Part shown: one piece after another, positions 19,075 through 28,283 of the stretch
Layout: every line of letters starts with the position of its first letter
How positions within the stretch are numbered: the stretch's first letter is position 1
Assembly (NCBI RefSeq): GCF_947495455.1
Contig: NZ_CANLZC010000003.1
Coordinates: 61,372-125,371, forward strand
DNA from: an uncultured Shewanella sp.
GTDB lineage: Bacteria; Pseudomonadota; Gammaproteobacteria; Enterobacterales; Shewanellaceae
Direction of reading: 5' to 3'
DNA: 64,000 nt
Translations under genes and position numbers: made by a program
Notes under the pieces: generated by a model
Seen by the model: only the letters and a program-made list of their open reading frames with translations
Database searches by the model: none
What the model was told of the DNA's origin: nothing

Positions 19075-19165
19075 GGAGAGATGGCAGAGTGGTCGAATGC
19101 ACCGGTCTTGAAAACCGGCATGGGTTTGTAGCCCATCTAGGGTTCAAATCCCTATCTCTCCGCCA
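19075..19165 (+). tRNA. serT: tRNA-Ser (anticodon UGA)
   Basis: The acceptor stem GGAGAGA (19075-19081) pairs with TCTCTCC (19155-19161), followed by G and an encoded CCA. The anticodon loop CTTGAAA carries TGA. A long variable arm of the class II type (ATGGGTTTGTAGCCCAT region) and the T loop GGTTCAAATCC are present. The tRNA reads UCA and related serine codons. A terminator follows at once. Confidence 0.97.
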
Positions 19166-19177
19166 TATTAAAAGATT

Positions 19178-19206
19178 AAACCGCTGTTTTTTACAGCGGT
19201 TTTTTT
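19178..19206 (+). terminator. Rho-independent terminator after tRNA-Ser
   Basis: AAACCGCTGT and ACAGCGGTTT form a 10-base stem with a six-T loop and a following T run. Confidence 0.9.
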
Positions 19207-19230
19207 ATATCTAAATTCAGATGGTTTATG

Positions 19231-19282
19231 ACATAGATTTGTAGCATGTCAATGTAGGGTTCAAATTCCTATCTCTGAGCCA
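19231..19282 (+). pseudogene. Decayed copy of the tRNA-Ser 3' half
   Basis: This stretch repeats the 3' half of the upstream tRNA-Ser: TTTGTAGC, then TAGGGTTCAAATTCCTATCTCT (one changed base in the T arm, positions about 19254-19275), then GAGCCA in place of CCGCCA. The 5' half is not recognisable and the acceptor stem cannot form. It is followed by its own terminator, like the intact gene. Either a decayed tandem duplicate or a scar left at a tRNA attachment site. Confidence 0.75.
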
Positions 19283-19290
19283 AATAGAAC

Positions 19291-19323
19291 AAAAAAGCCC
19301 ATCATTTTAGATGGGCTTTTTTG
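19291..19323 (+). terminator. Rho-independent terminator after the tRNA remnant
   Basis: A 13-base stem (19291-19303 with 19310-19322; AGCCCATC/GATGGGCT with A and T runs) and a 6-base loop. It could act in both directions. Confidence 0.85.
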
Positions 19324-19473
19324 TGTCTAAACTTATTGGATAGAAAATGGGGTTATCCCCTATTTTATAAGGGGGTAAATCCCAATCTTTTTGTTATTAG
19401 CCATGATTGTTTAAGAAAGACTCATGAGCGATGATGGGCGGATCACATACTCCTTTTTCCCATGAAGCAGGAT

Positions 19474-21240
19474 TTATCCTGTGGCTTGATTTAAGTGCGC
19501 TGCGGCTTGCATAAATGCTTTACTTGGATTAGACCAAGCGGGCTGTAACCAAGCGCGTTGTACGATTTTCATGGTAATAAGATCGGTTGAGTTAGTATCA
19601 AGCTCGCATAAATAATGCTGCGTGTTCAAATCGGGATCGGTATAATGACCTTGATTAAGATCATTAAAAACATAGATGAGCGTATCACCTGTTGATGTTC
19701 GTTCACTGCCAAGAATGATAGCTGGTATGACGCCAATATTATCATTGACTTCACCTGTTTGACTTGTTTTTGAAACGAAATGTAATAACTCACCGGGCGT
19801 CGCTATTTGAGTCAAATCGCCTGTGATCATTAGGGGACGAGACCATACTGGACTATCATCAAAACCTGTGTCATAAAAACAGTCTGCTTCAATGCTACTG
19901 ATCACCATTTCCCTTGTCACTCGCGCTTCTAAACGGGTATAGCCTCCTATTTGAGTTTCAATATTAGCATGTTGGCAAGTGATGCTCATCGTGTCTTGGT
20001 TTTTTTTGATATAGCATTGACCCTGTGAGTTAAGGGCTAAGGGAATTTGTTCTCGATTATGGTATACGACCCATTCAACATCAGTGTCTGAGCTGACGGT
20101 TAGTGTGTGTGTTTGGTCATCGTAACGAATTTGAGTGAAAGCAAAATGACCACATGTGGCGTAAAATTTCCCTGCACTAATGTTATCACGGATCTGAGCT
20201 TGTCTTTCTATTAATGAAAGGTGATTAAAATCTTCACTGAGTGCAAGAGTGATAAGACCTTTATTGTTTCGGTAAGTGACAGCTGGAGGAAGCCCTAGTG
20301 TCGTTGGCTCACCCCAATCGCTGTTGGTATCGTCAAGATTATGCGCGTGTAGGAAGCTGCAATCAGAGGCAAAAGCCCAAATTGGGTAATCATGTTGTGG
20401 GGCATTTAAGAGAAGATCCCATACTTCAAAACCAAAAGGATTAGCTTCTTTGGAGCCTAATGCTTCAATATCAGTCGTGCATCTGTCATCGGCAAAGCGA
20501 TTGTAAGTTTCAACACCTAGTACACGTTGACGTTGCTCTGGTTGGGCTGTGTCGATGGGCTTACAGGCTTCTTCAATTTGTTGTAATGTTTCGGTATCAC
20601 CGTAGTAATCAGGGTGGCCAATAATAAAGCCTTTGTCTATAGGGCTATCGGGGTAAAGCCTGTGTATGTGACCATAGTCATAATCGATACTTTGCCAGAG
20701 TTCATCATAAGCATGATCACTGGGCCAATTTGGTCTTTCGTTTTGGTTTTGATTTTCAAGTAAGGTGATGGGAGTGAAATTGTCGGGTATGTCACTCATG
20801 ATGAGCGCTGGTGCATTGATCCCATCTGGATCATTATGCTCTCCCAGAAAACATTCATGGCCCGTGAGGCCGCCAAAAGACAGGCCTTGTTTACTTAAAA
20901 TTGACATTAATTCGCCGTTGGTCACTCGGCCACCAAGATAGGAACTGCCACCGCCGTAACGCTCGTTACCAATAAAATTATCAACGTGACTGTGAATATC
21001 ACCTTTAAGCCACTGTGTATTGCTTTCAATATTGCTATAAGGTGAATAAGTGCTCAAATTTGTTTTTTGAGTTGATGTAAGATCGTCGGATGGAGAACTT
21101 GTATTGGCTGAGACGCTAAAAGAAGGCTGTATTGCTGTTGAGGCGAGTGCGGCCGAAGCCCATCCCAATTTTTTTATGGTATTACGTTTGTCAATTGAAA
21201 ATTTTGGATGATTATTTGAAAAAAGCGTGATTAATTTCAT
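19474..21240 (-). CDS. Exported PHP-superfamily (CehA/McbA-like) metal-dependent hydrolase
   Basis: A 588-residue protein. The N-terminus has a long basic region (DKRNTIKKLGWASAALAST), then a signal-like hydrophobic stretch ending near SVSA. It resembles but does not match a twin-arginine signal (KR-N in place of RR). A PHP-like metal centre is visible in WLKGDIHSHVDN (near 80), GGLTGHECFLGEHND, FIIGHPDYYGD, VLGVETYNRF and FASDCSFLHAHN (near 295). The PHP superfamily includes phosphoesterases and related amide or ester hydrolases. The C-terminal 200 residues look beta-rich. It stands alone between noncoding stretches on the minus strand. Fold assignment is moderate. Substrate is unknown. Confidence 0.65.
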   Translation of the reverse strand: MKLITLFSNNHPKFSIDKRNTIKKLGWASAALASTAIQPSFSVSANTSSPSDDLTSTQKTNLSTYSPYSNIESNTQWLKGDIHSHVDNFIGNERYGGGSSYLGGRVTNGELMSILSKQGLSFGGLTGHECFLGEHNDPDGINAPALIMSDIPDNFTPITLLENQNQNERPNWPSDHAYDELWQSIDYDYGHIHRLYPDSPIDKGFIIGHPDYYGDTETLQQIEEACKPIDTAQPEQRQRVLGVETYNRFADDRCTTDIEALGSKEANPFGFEVWDLLLNAPQHDYPIWAFASDCSFLHAHNLDDTNSDWGEPTTLGLPPAVTYRNNKGLITLALSEDFNHLSLIERQAQIRDNISAGKFYATCGHFAFTQIRYDDQTHTLTVSSDTDVEWVVYHNREQIPLALNSQGQCYIKKNQDTMSITCQHANIETQIGGYTRLEARVTREMVISSIEADCFYDTGFDDSPVWSRPLMITGDLTQIATPGELLHFVSKTSQTGEVNDNIGVIPAIILGSERTSTGDTLIYVFNDLNQGHYTDPDLNTQHYLCELDTNSTDLITMKIVQRAWLQPAWSNPSKAFMQAAAHLNQATG

Positions 21241-21967
21241 TGTTTATATTTTTTCCAATATAGCATTTTTATTTGGAGTGAAAGGCTTTATAAATGAAAG
21301 TGTAATTTTATTTATATTCTGATACTCTTTGAAAGTTCTTGTATTAATCGTTTTTATTGGATGAGTGAGTTTATTGAGCCTTAATTGATAATAATTTTAT
21401 GATGATTAGAATTAAACTGGTTATTATTCTCCAATTTCCTATTAGTAAAGCTTACAAGCGTTAATGCTTAATGTTTTTATAGAGGGATAATTTAATATTA
21501 AACTGAATAAATCCTGAACAACATATGTTTAGAAACATAATATTATGTCAATAAAGCTATCTCAATTGTTTGTTCGTAAATACGTAAAAATGAATGTCAA
21601 TATTTTTCAGTAAGATGTAGGGCTCTGTAATTTTAAATTATTAAATATAATGATATTTCAAACCTTATTGGATTTTTGTGTTGACCTGACTTGTCAATTG
21701 TACTTTGGTATTTAGTTGGGACGTCGATGTCCTTATTATCTTTTTATTTTATAGATGAAGCCGATAAAAAATGTGATTAATCTGTTTTACTCTTTTTATT
21801 TTATTGGAGAATATTGCAATAATAGGGAACATAAAATAGAGGGCAAGAAGGCGTTGGGGGACATGAGCGTATAGAAGTGCCCCTATTATTTGAACACGAC
21901 TTTAAGTGAATAACCTTCTCTTTTCATTGGTGAATTTTTGGTATTAAAAGTAAATGGGTTTGAGCAG
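21241..21967. other. AT-rich region without recognised features
   Basis: In these 727 bases I see no ORF with coding character, no RNA gene and no clear repeat. The left part is presumably the promoter region of the PHP-like gene. Confidence 0.5.
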
Positions 21968-22504
21968 CTAGTGCTTCTGTGTAAAGCGGGCAATTAATTG
22001 GGTAATGAGCCCTTTATCCCCTAAGAGTTTTGCGAGTAACGCAGCGCCATCTAAACTTGCGATAAGTTGTTGTGCACTTAATTTTGCATTTTTTTGATCA
22101 GCGAAAATAGCAACTGAGAGCCAATTGATATTATCGATAAAAAACTGTTTGACTTCAGATTGTATTTCGCTGGGCAAGGCATCAATCTCAGCACCTAGAA
22201 TAGTACATGGACAAATTTTGTTATCAATAATGATGGCGCGTTCAAAAAAATTGGCGTAGTGGTAGAGTCTTTCTTCAATACTCGTGTAGTCTTGGCTAAT
22301 TTTTTCTAGTGCATCATTTACGGCAAGGCGATATCTTAGTACAACGGCTATGCTAAGTTCGGACTTAGTCGGAAAATAGTGTTCAATTTCTTCAGTGTTA
22401 ATATTTAATTTTGCTGCAAGTGCTGAAAAGTTAAAACTATTGTATCCACCGCTGCGAATGTAGCTTTCGGCTGCATCTAAAATTTGTTCTTGAATTAATG
22501 GCAT
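21968..22504 (-). CDS. TetR/AcrR-family transcriptional regulator
   Basis: A 178-residue protein with an N-terminal TetR HTH (ILDAAESYIRSGGYNSFNFSALAAKL, then YFPTKSELSIAVV) and a helical ligand-binding domain. The sensor part contains CPCTILGAEIDALP, a cysteine pair also seen in a TetR subgroup near redox or efflux genes. The regulated gene is not evident. The nearest neighbour is a nitroreductase gene upstream on the same strand, 287 bases away. GGAGGCAACACC precedes the ATG. No palindromic operator was recognised near the start. Confidence 0.82.
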   Translation of the reverse strand: MPLIQEQILDAAESYIRSGGYNSFNFSALAAKLNINTEEIEHYFPTKSELSIAVVLRYRLAVNDALEKISQDYTSIEERLYHYANFFERAIIIDNKICPCTILGAEIDALPSEIQSEVKQFFIDNINWLSVAIFADQKNAKLSAQQLIASLDGAALLAKLLGDKGLITQLIARFTQKH

Positions 22505-22791
22505 GGTGTTGCCTCCAATGCATGATGCTTTTTATGGACAGCTTTAAAAGTGTCCATAATACATCTTAATCATCTTCTTTTAATGTGTCTAGTCATGGCC
22601 TACTGAGTTAGGATAACGCCAGTTCTCTCTCATTTGTGTGACTTTAAGGAGGTTATGGGGAGTATGTCAACTTGAAAGTGTAATGCTTGGTAATAAATGG
22701 TCATCAATATTATGGGCTTATTGTTAGTAAATGGGCGGGCTGACATATTTTAGGGGGAGTCACTGTTTAAAATATGCCAGATTGTTAGCCG

Positions 22792-23448
22792 TTACAACAC
22801 TTGTAATACATCTTCCGTTGATAAACGAGACTTTGGCAAATTGACATTGTAGTCTTCATCAATATGATGATAACCGATAGCTAATGCCACGTCACATTGA
22901 TAACCCTTTAATTCCTTTTCAAAAGCTTTACCAATCATTTCACTATCAACACCTTCCATAGTTGTGGAGTCGATGCCTAAACGCGCTAAAGTATGTAAGG
23001 TGTTACCTAATGCTAAATAGGTTTGTGCTTTTGTCCAGTGAGCATTATTGCCTTTCTCATTGGTATTGATATCAACAAAAGCAAAGCCGCCAAAGGCTTG
23101 TTCTCGATCCTCGAGTTTTACACGCTTATCTAAAATACTTTTATCCACCACTTTTGCATAATCTTCACGGGTATAACGGGGGTTATAAGCAAAGAGAATG
23201 ACATGGGAGCAAGATTTGATATGAGGTTGATTAAACTGAAATTTATTGATGAAGGTATCATGCATTCGTTGTTTTGCCTGCTCACTTTCAATCACAATAA
23301 ACTTCCAGGGTTGTGAATTAATCGATGAGGCTGAAAGTCGCATGGCTTCATAAATGATTTGCATGTTTTCAGGCGATACTTTTTTTGAAGGATCGTAACG
23401 CTTAGTGGTATAGCGGCTGTTTAAATCACTCAGGATTGTGTGTGTCAT
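22792..23448 (-). CDS. NfsB-type NAD(P)H nitroreductase
   Basis: A 218-residue flavin enzyme of the oxygen-insensitive nitroreductase family, which reduces nitroaromatics, quinones or similar compounds with NAD(P)H using FMN. The N-terminal FMN site RYTTKRYDP, the segment LSASSINSQPWKFIVI, the KAQTYLALGNTLHTLA helix and the C-terminal LPKSRL match NfsB-type enzymes in place and length (E. coli 217). The ATG at 23448 was chosen because GGAG lies nine bases upstream and the extra N-terminal residues of the longer frame are not family-like. Natural substrate unknown. Confidence 0.88.
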   Translation of the reverse strand: MTHTILSDLNSRYTTKRYDPSKKVSPENMQIIYEAMRLSASSINSQPWKFIVIESEQAKQRMHDTFINKFQFNQPHIKSCSHVILFAYNPRYTREDYAKVVDKSILDKRVKLEDREQAFGGFAFVDINTNEKGNNAHWTKAQTYLALGNTLHTLARLGIDSTTMEGVDSEMIGKAFEKELKGYQCDVALAIGYHHIDEDYNVNLPKSRLSTEDVLQVL

Positions 23449-23695
23449 TTCATTGCTCCAACATCTTATTTTTAAAAGCACTAACGCTAAAACGATAGCT
23501 TATCATAGCTTCTAAGTATCAGAAATAAAACCGTATTACTGATAACATATTTTCAAATATTTTTTGATAATCCTATTTGTAGGAAAAACAGGAAGGCGTG
23601 TTTAAATGCTGTATTTAAGGTCAGGATCTTCTACCCTTAATTTTAAAGGGAGTTATACCAATTTAGCGATATAAACCATCATTGAGCAGATAACT

Positions 23696-24301
23696 ATGCA
23701 ATATAAGATTATTTTTGATATTGGTAACGTGCTGTTGACTTGGAAACCAGAGGTGTTTATTACTCAGGTTCCGCGTGTCAGTGAAGCATTAGGTAATATT
23801 AAACAAAATCATCTATTTTTGTCTCTTTGGGATCAGTTTGATCAAGGTCTGCTGTCTGAAGTCGAGTTAGTATCCAGCTTATCCCAAAGGGCGCATTTAT
23901 CAGTTAGAGAATTACAACAGTTTATGGTAATGGCTAAGACATCTTTATTGTCAGTTGCTGGTGCATTGACGCTTTTGGGGGATCTAGCATCATCGGGTTA
24001 TGCCTTGTACTGTATTACGAATATGAGTGAGAGTTTTTATCAATTTTTAGTTAAACGTTATCAATTTTGGCAGTACTTTAGACGGATTGTTGTCTCGGGA
24101 CAATTAAAGATCAATAAACCCGATGTGAGAATATTTCAGTATTTACTGAATAAAGAAGGATTGCAGGCCAAAGATTGTATTTTTATTGATGATAAGGCTG
24201 ACAATATCGCTGGTGCTTCGCAACTAGGTTTTAATACGATTCAATTTTTTTCTACAGAGCAACTACTCTTTGCATTGAAAGAATATCATATTGATGTTTA
24301 G
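23696..24301 (+). CDS. HAD-superfamily hydrolase (YihX-like)
   Basis: A 201-residue HAD subfamily IA protein. Motif I is IIFDIGNVLLTW with the nucleophilic Asp near residue 8. The second catalytic Asp of the usual DxDxT is Gly-Asn, as in the YihX branch. Motif II is CITNMS, motif III is the Lys in KINKPD, and motif IV is FIDDKADNIAGA. YihX of E. coli dephosphorylates glucose-1-phosphate. The substrate here is not known. It is a single gene between divergent and convergent neighbours. The ATG at 23696 lacks a strong ribosome site. Confidence 0.85.
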   Translation: MQYKIIFDIGNVLLTWKPEVFITQVPRVSEALGNIKQNHLFLSLWDQFDQGLLSEVELVSSLSQRAHLSVRELQQFMVMAKTSLLSVAGALTLLGDLASSGYALYCITNMSESFYQFLVKRYQFWQYFRRIVVSGQLKINKPDVRIFQYLLNKEGLQAKDCIFIDDKADNIAGASQLGFNTIQFFSTEQLLFALKEYHIDV

Positions 24302-24431
24302 ATCTTCTGGTATGAAATCATCATGTAAGTAAGCAGAGAAATTGAAAGTAAAATTCAGTCAATTATAGATGGTCATTACGGGTATATATTAATGAAAATA
24401 GTATAATTAATAGTACAAATTAAGGTAGTGT

Positions 24432-25319
24432 TTATATCCAGTAGGTTAATGCTAGAGGTAAAATAACAATACTTAAAATTGTCGAAATAAAAATGATACT
24501 TGACACTTGAGGTGCATCTTGTGGTCTAAAGATTGAGATCCATAAGTAAGTATTGACAGCCGCAGGCATAATACATTGCAAAATTAGAACACCACGCATA
24601 TTACCATTAAAATCAAATAAATGGGATAAAAATAAGGCAATAACAGCACCCATAATAAAGTGAGCAAGAGAAAATAATAGGCCTATTTTGATATTGGTTA
24701 ATTTAATTTGTGCCAAGCTATAGCCTAATGTGAGCAGCATTAGAGGAATGGGCATACCCCCTAGAATATGTAACGATGAAGTAATGGGGGCAGGAAGTTG
24801 TATTTTGAAATAAATGATGCATATTGCCAGAATGACACTGTAAACACTTGGGCTCAATAAGGCCTCTTTAAGCTTCCATTGTCCTGAAGTGACTGCCGGA
24901 GTGACAATAAACATGAATAGCATACCAATAATGACAAAGGTGATCCCAAATAATATGCCGTCATGTCCAAATGCTAATGCGCAAATAGGGATCCCAATAT
25001 TGCCTGTATTATTCACACTTAAGCAAGAAAAATAAGTGGGAATCGACTGTTTGGTTGCGAGTAAAAATAAGTAAACCAGTAATGCAAACAAGATAAACAT
25101 TAATAATGCGGCGAACATCATAGTTAATAGCTGATTAATTTGAACGTCTCGACCTAGCATATGAGCTAGAATGAGTGCAGGATAACCAATGTGTGACATT
25201 AATTTGGAGATCATCTTGATGTCGAGTTTTTGTTTAAATAAAGCAAGGAGGTAACCCAGAAAAGCAATCATTAGAATAGGAAAAATAATGTTAATTACAT
25301 TGTGAAAAAGTGGTGTCAT
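24432..25319 (-). CDS. AEC-family (auxin efflux carrier type) transporter
   Basis: A 295-residue integral membrane protein with about ten helices, organised as two five-helix halves. Typical family segments are NIIFPILMIAFLGYLLA, SVNNTGNIGIPICALAFG (the conserved Asn/Gly/Pro break in helix 4) and ILQCIMPAAVNTYLW near the second break. AEC proteins move small carboxylates or other organic anions. It stands alone, so no substrate can be inferred. The ATG at 25319 has GAAGC upstream. Confidence 0.85.
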   Translation of the reverse strand: MTPLFHNVINIIFPILMIAFLGYLLALFKQKLDIKMISKLMSHIGYPALILAHMLGRDVQINQLLTMMFAALLMFILFALLVYLFLLATKQSIPTYFSCLSVNNTGNIGIPICALAFGHDGILFGITFVIIGMLFMFIVTPAVTSGQWKLKEALLSPSVYSVILAICIIYFKIQLPAPITSSLHILGGMPIPLMLLTLGYSLAQIKLTNIKIGLLFSLAHFIMGAVIALFLSHLFDFNGNMRGVLILQCIMPAAVNTYLWISIFRPQDAPQVSSIIFISTILSIVILPLALTYWI

Positions 25320-25723
25320 TGTTTGCTTCTCTTTAGCACACTTGAAATGAGTGCCTATTTTAATATGTTAAGCGTTTTGGCCTTTGGTACTGTGCGTTGA
25401 CTATTCACTGATTTTTTAGTGTAGCACTGATTTAATATTAGCGAGGTTGATGCTGTTGGAGAGGCGATCACTATGAATGCAATAGTGGCCAAATGGATCC
25501 GTGCCAACTAGGCTTAAAGATAAGCATTAGAGCGAGGTGACTATTGAGTTTGTGTAACCTATTTTATTATGAGGCTGAAACTCAGAAGAAATGGGATCTT
25601 CGTTTTAAATGATGTTTATTTGGTTTTTAAGGTTAAGTTTTATATCTTTCTGTTTTCAGAGATTAATTTTGATAGTGGACGGATAAATTCATTGATTAAA
25701 CCTTATATTGAAGGAGCTCAAGG
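25320..25723. other. Intergenic region, no recognised feature
   Basis: These 404 bases lie between divergent genes and contain no credible ORF or strong hairpin. The right end carries a good ribosome site (GGAG, seven bases before the ATG at 25724). Confidence 0.5.
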
Positions 25724-27196
25724 ATGAGTGAATGGACTGACAGGGACGTACGGTGCTTAATGTTTTTTTGTCTTGTTGTTTTGATGGTGGTTTCATTCAT
25801 GGTTCATGGCAATGACGAACCCCCTATCAATCCTTATTTGGCCGATTCTCCTTGGCCTATGTCCCATCGAAACCCCTATAACCAAGCCTCTTCCCCTTTA
25901 AAGGGAATAGAGCCTAATGATAATGTGCAAGTGTCTTGGCAATCAGCTTGGCCCTCTATTACTCTGGCCTTGAGTGGCGATCCACAGCGAGTATGGGGAT
26001 CGACATTTAAGTCGGTTTATCAAGTGGATTTAAGTGGCGGTGATATTAATAAATTGGCAACTCAAACCCTTAGTCAGCCCGAAAATGGTATTTCAGGTGC
26101 TTACACCTTAGTGGATAGCGAAGGGAAATTCTTCTCACCGCGAGATCTCACACTATCGCGTTTTTCTCAGGTGAGTGAGGGAAATGATCCCCGTATTGTC
26201 ATAGAAGACAGCTTTACTATTCCTCAAGGGTATTTGACAGTGGCTGATGAGCATATTGTGGGAATGAATATGACTTATGACGGCTTTATTGCCATGGCGA
26301 CCTCAGCAGGATTACTGGTGGTCGTGAGTCGAGACTTTCGTTTTCACACCGCACTTTCCATGGGCTCCAATCAAAGCGTTTCAAATTCCATTGCGATTGA
26401 TGAAGAAGGGGGGATTTATGTACTAACCAATAAGCAACTTCACCGTGTGCAATGGAATGGGACTCAATTGGTGCATTTATGGAGTACGACCTATGAATCA
26501 GGACCCGATGAACCCTTACCGGGTCGATTAGGGACGGGGTCGGGTTCAACACCGACATTAATGGGTAAGCAAGGTGGCGATAAATTCGTTGTTTTTACCG
26601 ATGGTAGTGAATTAATGAATTTAGTTTTGGTGTGGCGAGATGTTATTCCTGATGATTGGGAGCCCATTGCCGAGGGAAAAGATCGCCGCATCGCCGCAGA
26701 GTTTCCTATCACCTTTGGGGTTGAAGAGGCGACACGGAGTATTTCTGAGCAATCAGTGTTGGTTAGGGGCTACAGTGCCATGGTGGTAGATAATCAATAC
26801 CGTTTGGATACTTCTGATTGGTTTGATAATCCAAACGCGGGCGCTATTACTGTCTTATTTTCTAATTTAGGCTTTAACGCACCCTATGGGGTGGAAAAAT
26901 TCAGCTGGGATCCTGTGAATAGGCGGGTTGTCAGTAACTGGGCTAATCAGGAAAGCTGTCCAAATGGAATACCGACTATGAGTGTTGCATCGAATATCGC
27001 TTACTGTTGGGGACAACGAAATTCCAAGTGGACATTACTGGGCTTTGATTGGGATACCGGAGAGACGGTTGTTGAAGTCCCTATGGGTTATGGCGTGCGT
27101 TATAACTCTACTTATGCGGCGACACAAATTGCTGATGAGGGGCAAATGATATCCGGTACCTTATTAGGTTTAGTGCGTTTGCTGCCGAGTCGATAA
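25724..27196 (+). CDS. Exported beta-propeller-like protein of unknown function
   Basis: A 490-residue protein. An N-terminal hydrophobic segment (CLMFFCLVVLMVVSFMV) serves as signal or anchor. The rest has repeating blocks of the kind seen in PQQ-like and other beta-propellers: SPWPMSHRNPYNQASSPL, RVWGSTFKSVYQVDL, IAIDEEGGIYVLTNKQLHRV, GSTPTLMGKQGGDKFVVFTDG and WTLLGFDWDTGE. SPWP.SH.N..N.G-type openings are known from PQQ-repeat proteins. No catalytic motif was recognised. It is followed after four bases by another exported unknown and then by a macro-domain gene, so the three probably form one transcript. Fold call is moderate, and function is not inferable. Confidence 0.6.
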   Translation: MSEWTDRDVRCLMFFCLVVLMVVSFMVHGNDEPPINPYLADSPWPMSHRNPYNQASSPLKGIEPNDNVQVSWQSAWPSITLALSGDPQRVWGSTFKSVYQVDLSGGDINKLATQTLSQPENGISGAYTLVDSEGKFFSPRDLTLSRFSQVSEGNDPRIVIEDSFTIPQGYLTVADEHIVGMNMTYDGFIAMATSAGLLVVVSRDFRFHTALSMGSNQSVSNSIAIDEEGGIYVLTNKQLHRVQWNGTQLVHLWSTTYESGPDEPLPGRLGTGSGSTPTLMGKQGGDKFVVFTDGSELMNLVLVWRDVIPDDWEPIAEGKDRRIAAEFPITFGVEEATRSISEQSVLVRGYSAMVVDNQYRLDTSDWFDNPNAGAITVLFSNLGFNAPYGVEKFSWDPVNRRVVSNWANQESCPNGIPTMSVASNIAYCWGQRNSKWTLLGFDWDTGETVVEVPMGYGVRYNSTYAATQIADEGQMISGTLLGLVRLLPSR

Positions 27197-27200
27197 TAGG

Positions 27201-27794
27201 ATGAATCAATTCGCCAATATTTTGTTTTTGATCCAGTCTGTTACCGGAATCCTTGCACAAACCCCTGTGCCACTTTTTGAAGATATATCACATAAATTAA
27301 CGCTCCCTTACCGTCAAGATTGGGCATGTGTTTCAGACTCGAGTTTTAATCACCTATTAAAAACAAAATTTAATGTGATTGATTTACCCCAGATGCGCCA
27401 AAAGGCCATAGGTAAACCGGGGGAAGGTGGATTGTGTCAAGGTCAAGTATTTCAAGTAAAAGAGAATGCCATCATTCGAGTTTATCGTATGTGGAGTCGT
27501 CAGGCACCCTTAACAAAATGGGGTCACTGGTGGACATTGAAAAAGCCTTCTGGGGGATTATTCCAATATCGACGGGACTATGCCATTTGTTATCATACTT
27601 TTCCCATTGATTCGCTTGTGTCTTGTCAGTTAAAAGCCAATGCATTAGTCGTTGCGGGTCCCGGGCAAAGTGCATTTTGTGATAATGGCAGTCATTATTT
27701 ACCGTCGGCTGAAATTCAGGTATATATTGAAGATGTGAGTTCGGCCGTCATTAACTGCCGTATTGCGCTGAAAACGCCTTTTTTAACACCTTGA
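27201..27794 (+). CDS. Exported cysteine-containing protein of unknown function
   Basis: A 197-residue protein I do not recognise. The N-terminus (NQFANILFLIQSVTGILAQ) looks like a signal peptide cut near LAQ-T. The mature part has six cysteines (in WACVSD, GLCQGQ, AICYHT, VSCQLK, AFCDNG and INCRIA), which could make three disulfides, and a Trp-rich segment (WSRQAPLTKWGHWWTLKK). It starts four bases after the stop of the beta-propeller-like gene, indicating translational coupling and a joint role. No homologous family can be named from the sequence. Confidence 0.6.
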   Translation: MNQFANILFLIQSVTGILAQTPVPLFEDISHKLTLPYRQDWACVSDSSFNHLLKTKFNVIDLPQMRQKAIGKPGEGGLCQGQVFQVKENAIIRVYRMWSRQAPLTKWGHWWTLKKPSGGLFQYRRDYAICYHTFPIDSLVSCQLKANALVVAGPGQSAFCDNGSHYLPSAEIQVYIEDVSSAVINCRIALKTPFLTP

Positions 27795-27824
27795 ATAGGA
27801 TAGACTTGTTAACAGTGATTGACG

Positions 27825-28283
27825 ATGAAATACATAAATGGCGATTTAATTAAATTAGCCCAACAAGGGCATTTTGATGTCATTATTCATGGCTGTAATT
27901 GTTTTTGTGCTATGGGGGCTGGCATTGCAAAGCAAATACGACAGCACTTCCCTGAAGCTTATATTGCTGATAGACAAACGAAGAAAGGCGATGTAGCAAA
28001 GCTTGGCACATATTCCTGTGCCAAAGTGAGGAGCAGGCAGCATGATTTTGTGGTGGTGAATGCGTATACGCAATTTCATTGGTCTGGTGATGGCGTAAAA
28101 CTTGATTATGATGCTGTTTATCGAGTGTTTACATTATTAAAACAAGACTTTTCTGGATTAAGAATAGGTTACCCTATGATTGGGGCTGGGCTTGCCGGCG
28201 GTGATTGGCATATTATTGCCCCTATCATTGATAAAGCACTGTGTGAAGAAAATCATACTCTAGTTTGTTATCAATCAGCTTAA
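27825..28283 (+). CDS. Macro-domain (ADP-ribose-binding) protein
   Basis: A 152-residue single macro domain. The phosphate-binding and ADP-ribose segments are clear: [45 protein letters not shown] and the later [17 protein letters not shown]. The pattern with Cys-Asn-Cys and GAGIA resembles the ALC1/TARG1-like branch, whose members bind ADP-ribose and can remove ADP-ribose or O-acetyl groups. The ATG at 27825 is preferred over an upstream TTG. The gene ends 4 bases inside the convergent TetR gene. No toxin-like ADP-ribosyltransferase was seen next to it, so a DarTG-type system is not supported. Confidence 0.88.
   Translation: MKYINGDLIKLAQQGHFDVIIHGCNCFCAMGAGIAKQIRQHFPEAYIADRQTKKGDVAKLGTYSCAKVRSRQHDFVVVNAYTQFHWSGDGVKLDYDAVYRVFTLLKQDFSGLRIGYPMIGAGLAGGDWHIIAPIIDKALCEENHTLVCYQSA

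Noticed and set aside
19474..21240. Twin-arginine signal peptide on the PHP-like protein
   Set aside because: The n-region has KR-N-T and not an RR-x-F/L motif, so only a generic export signal is supported.
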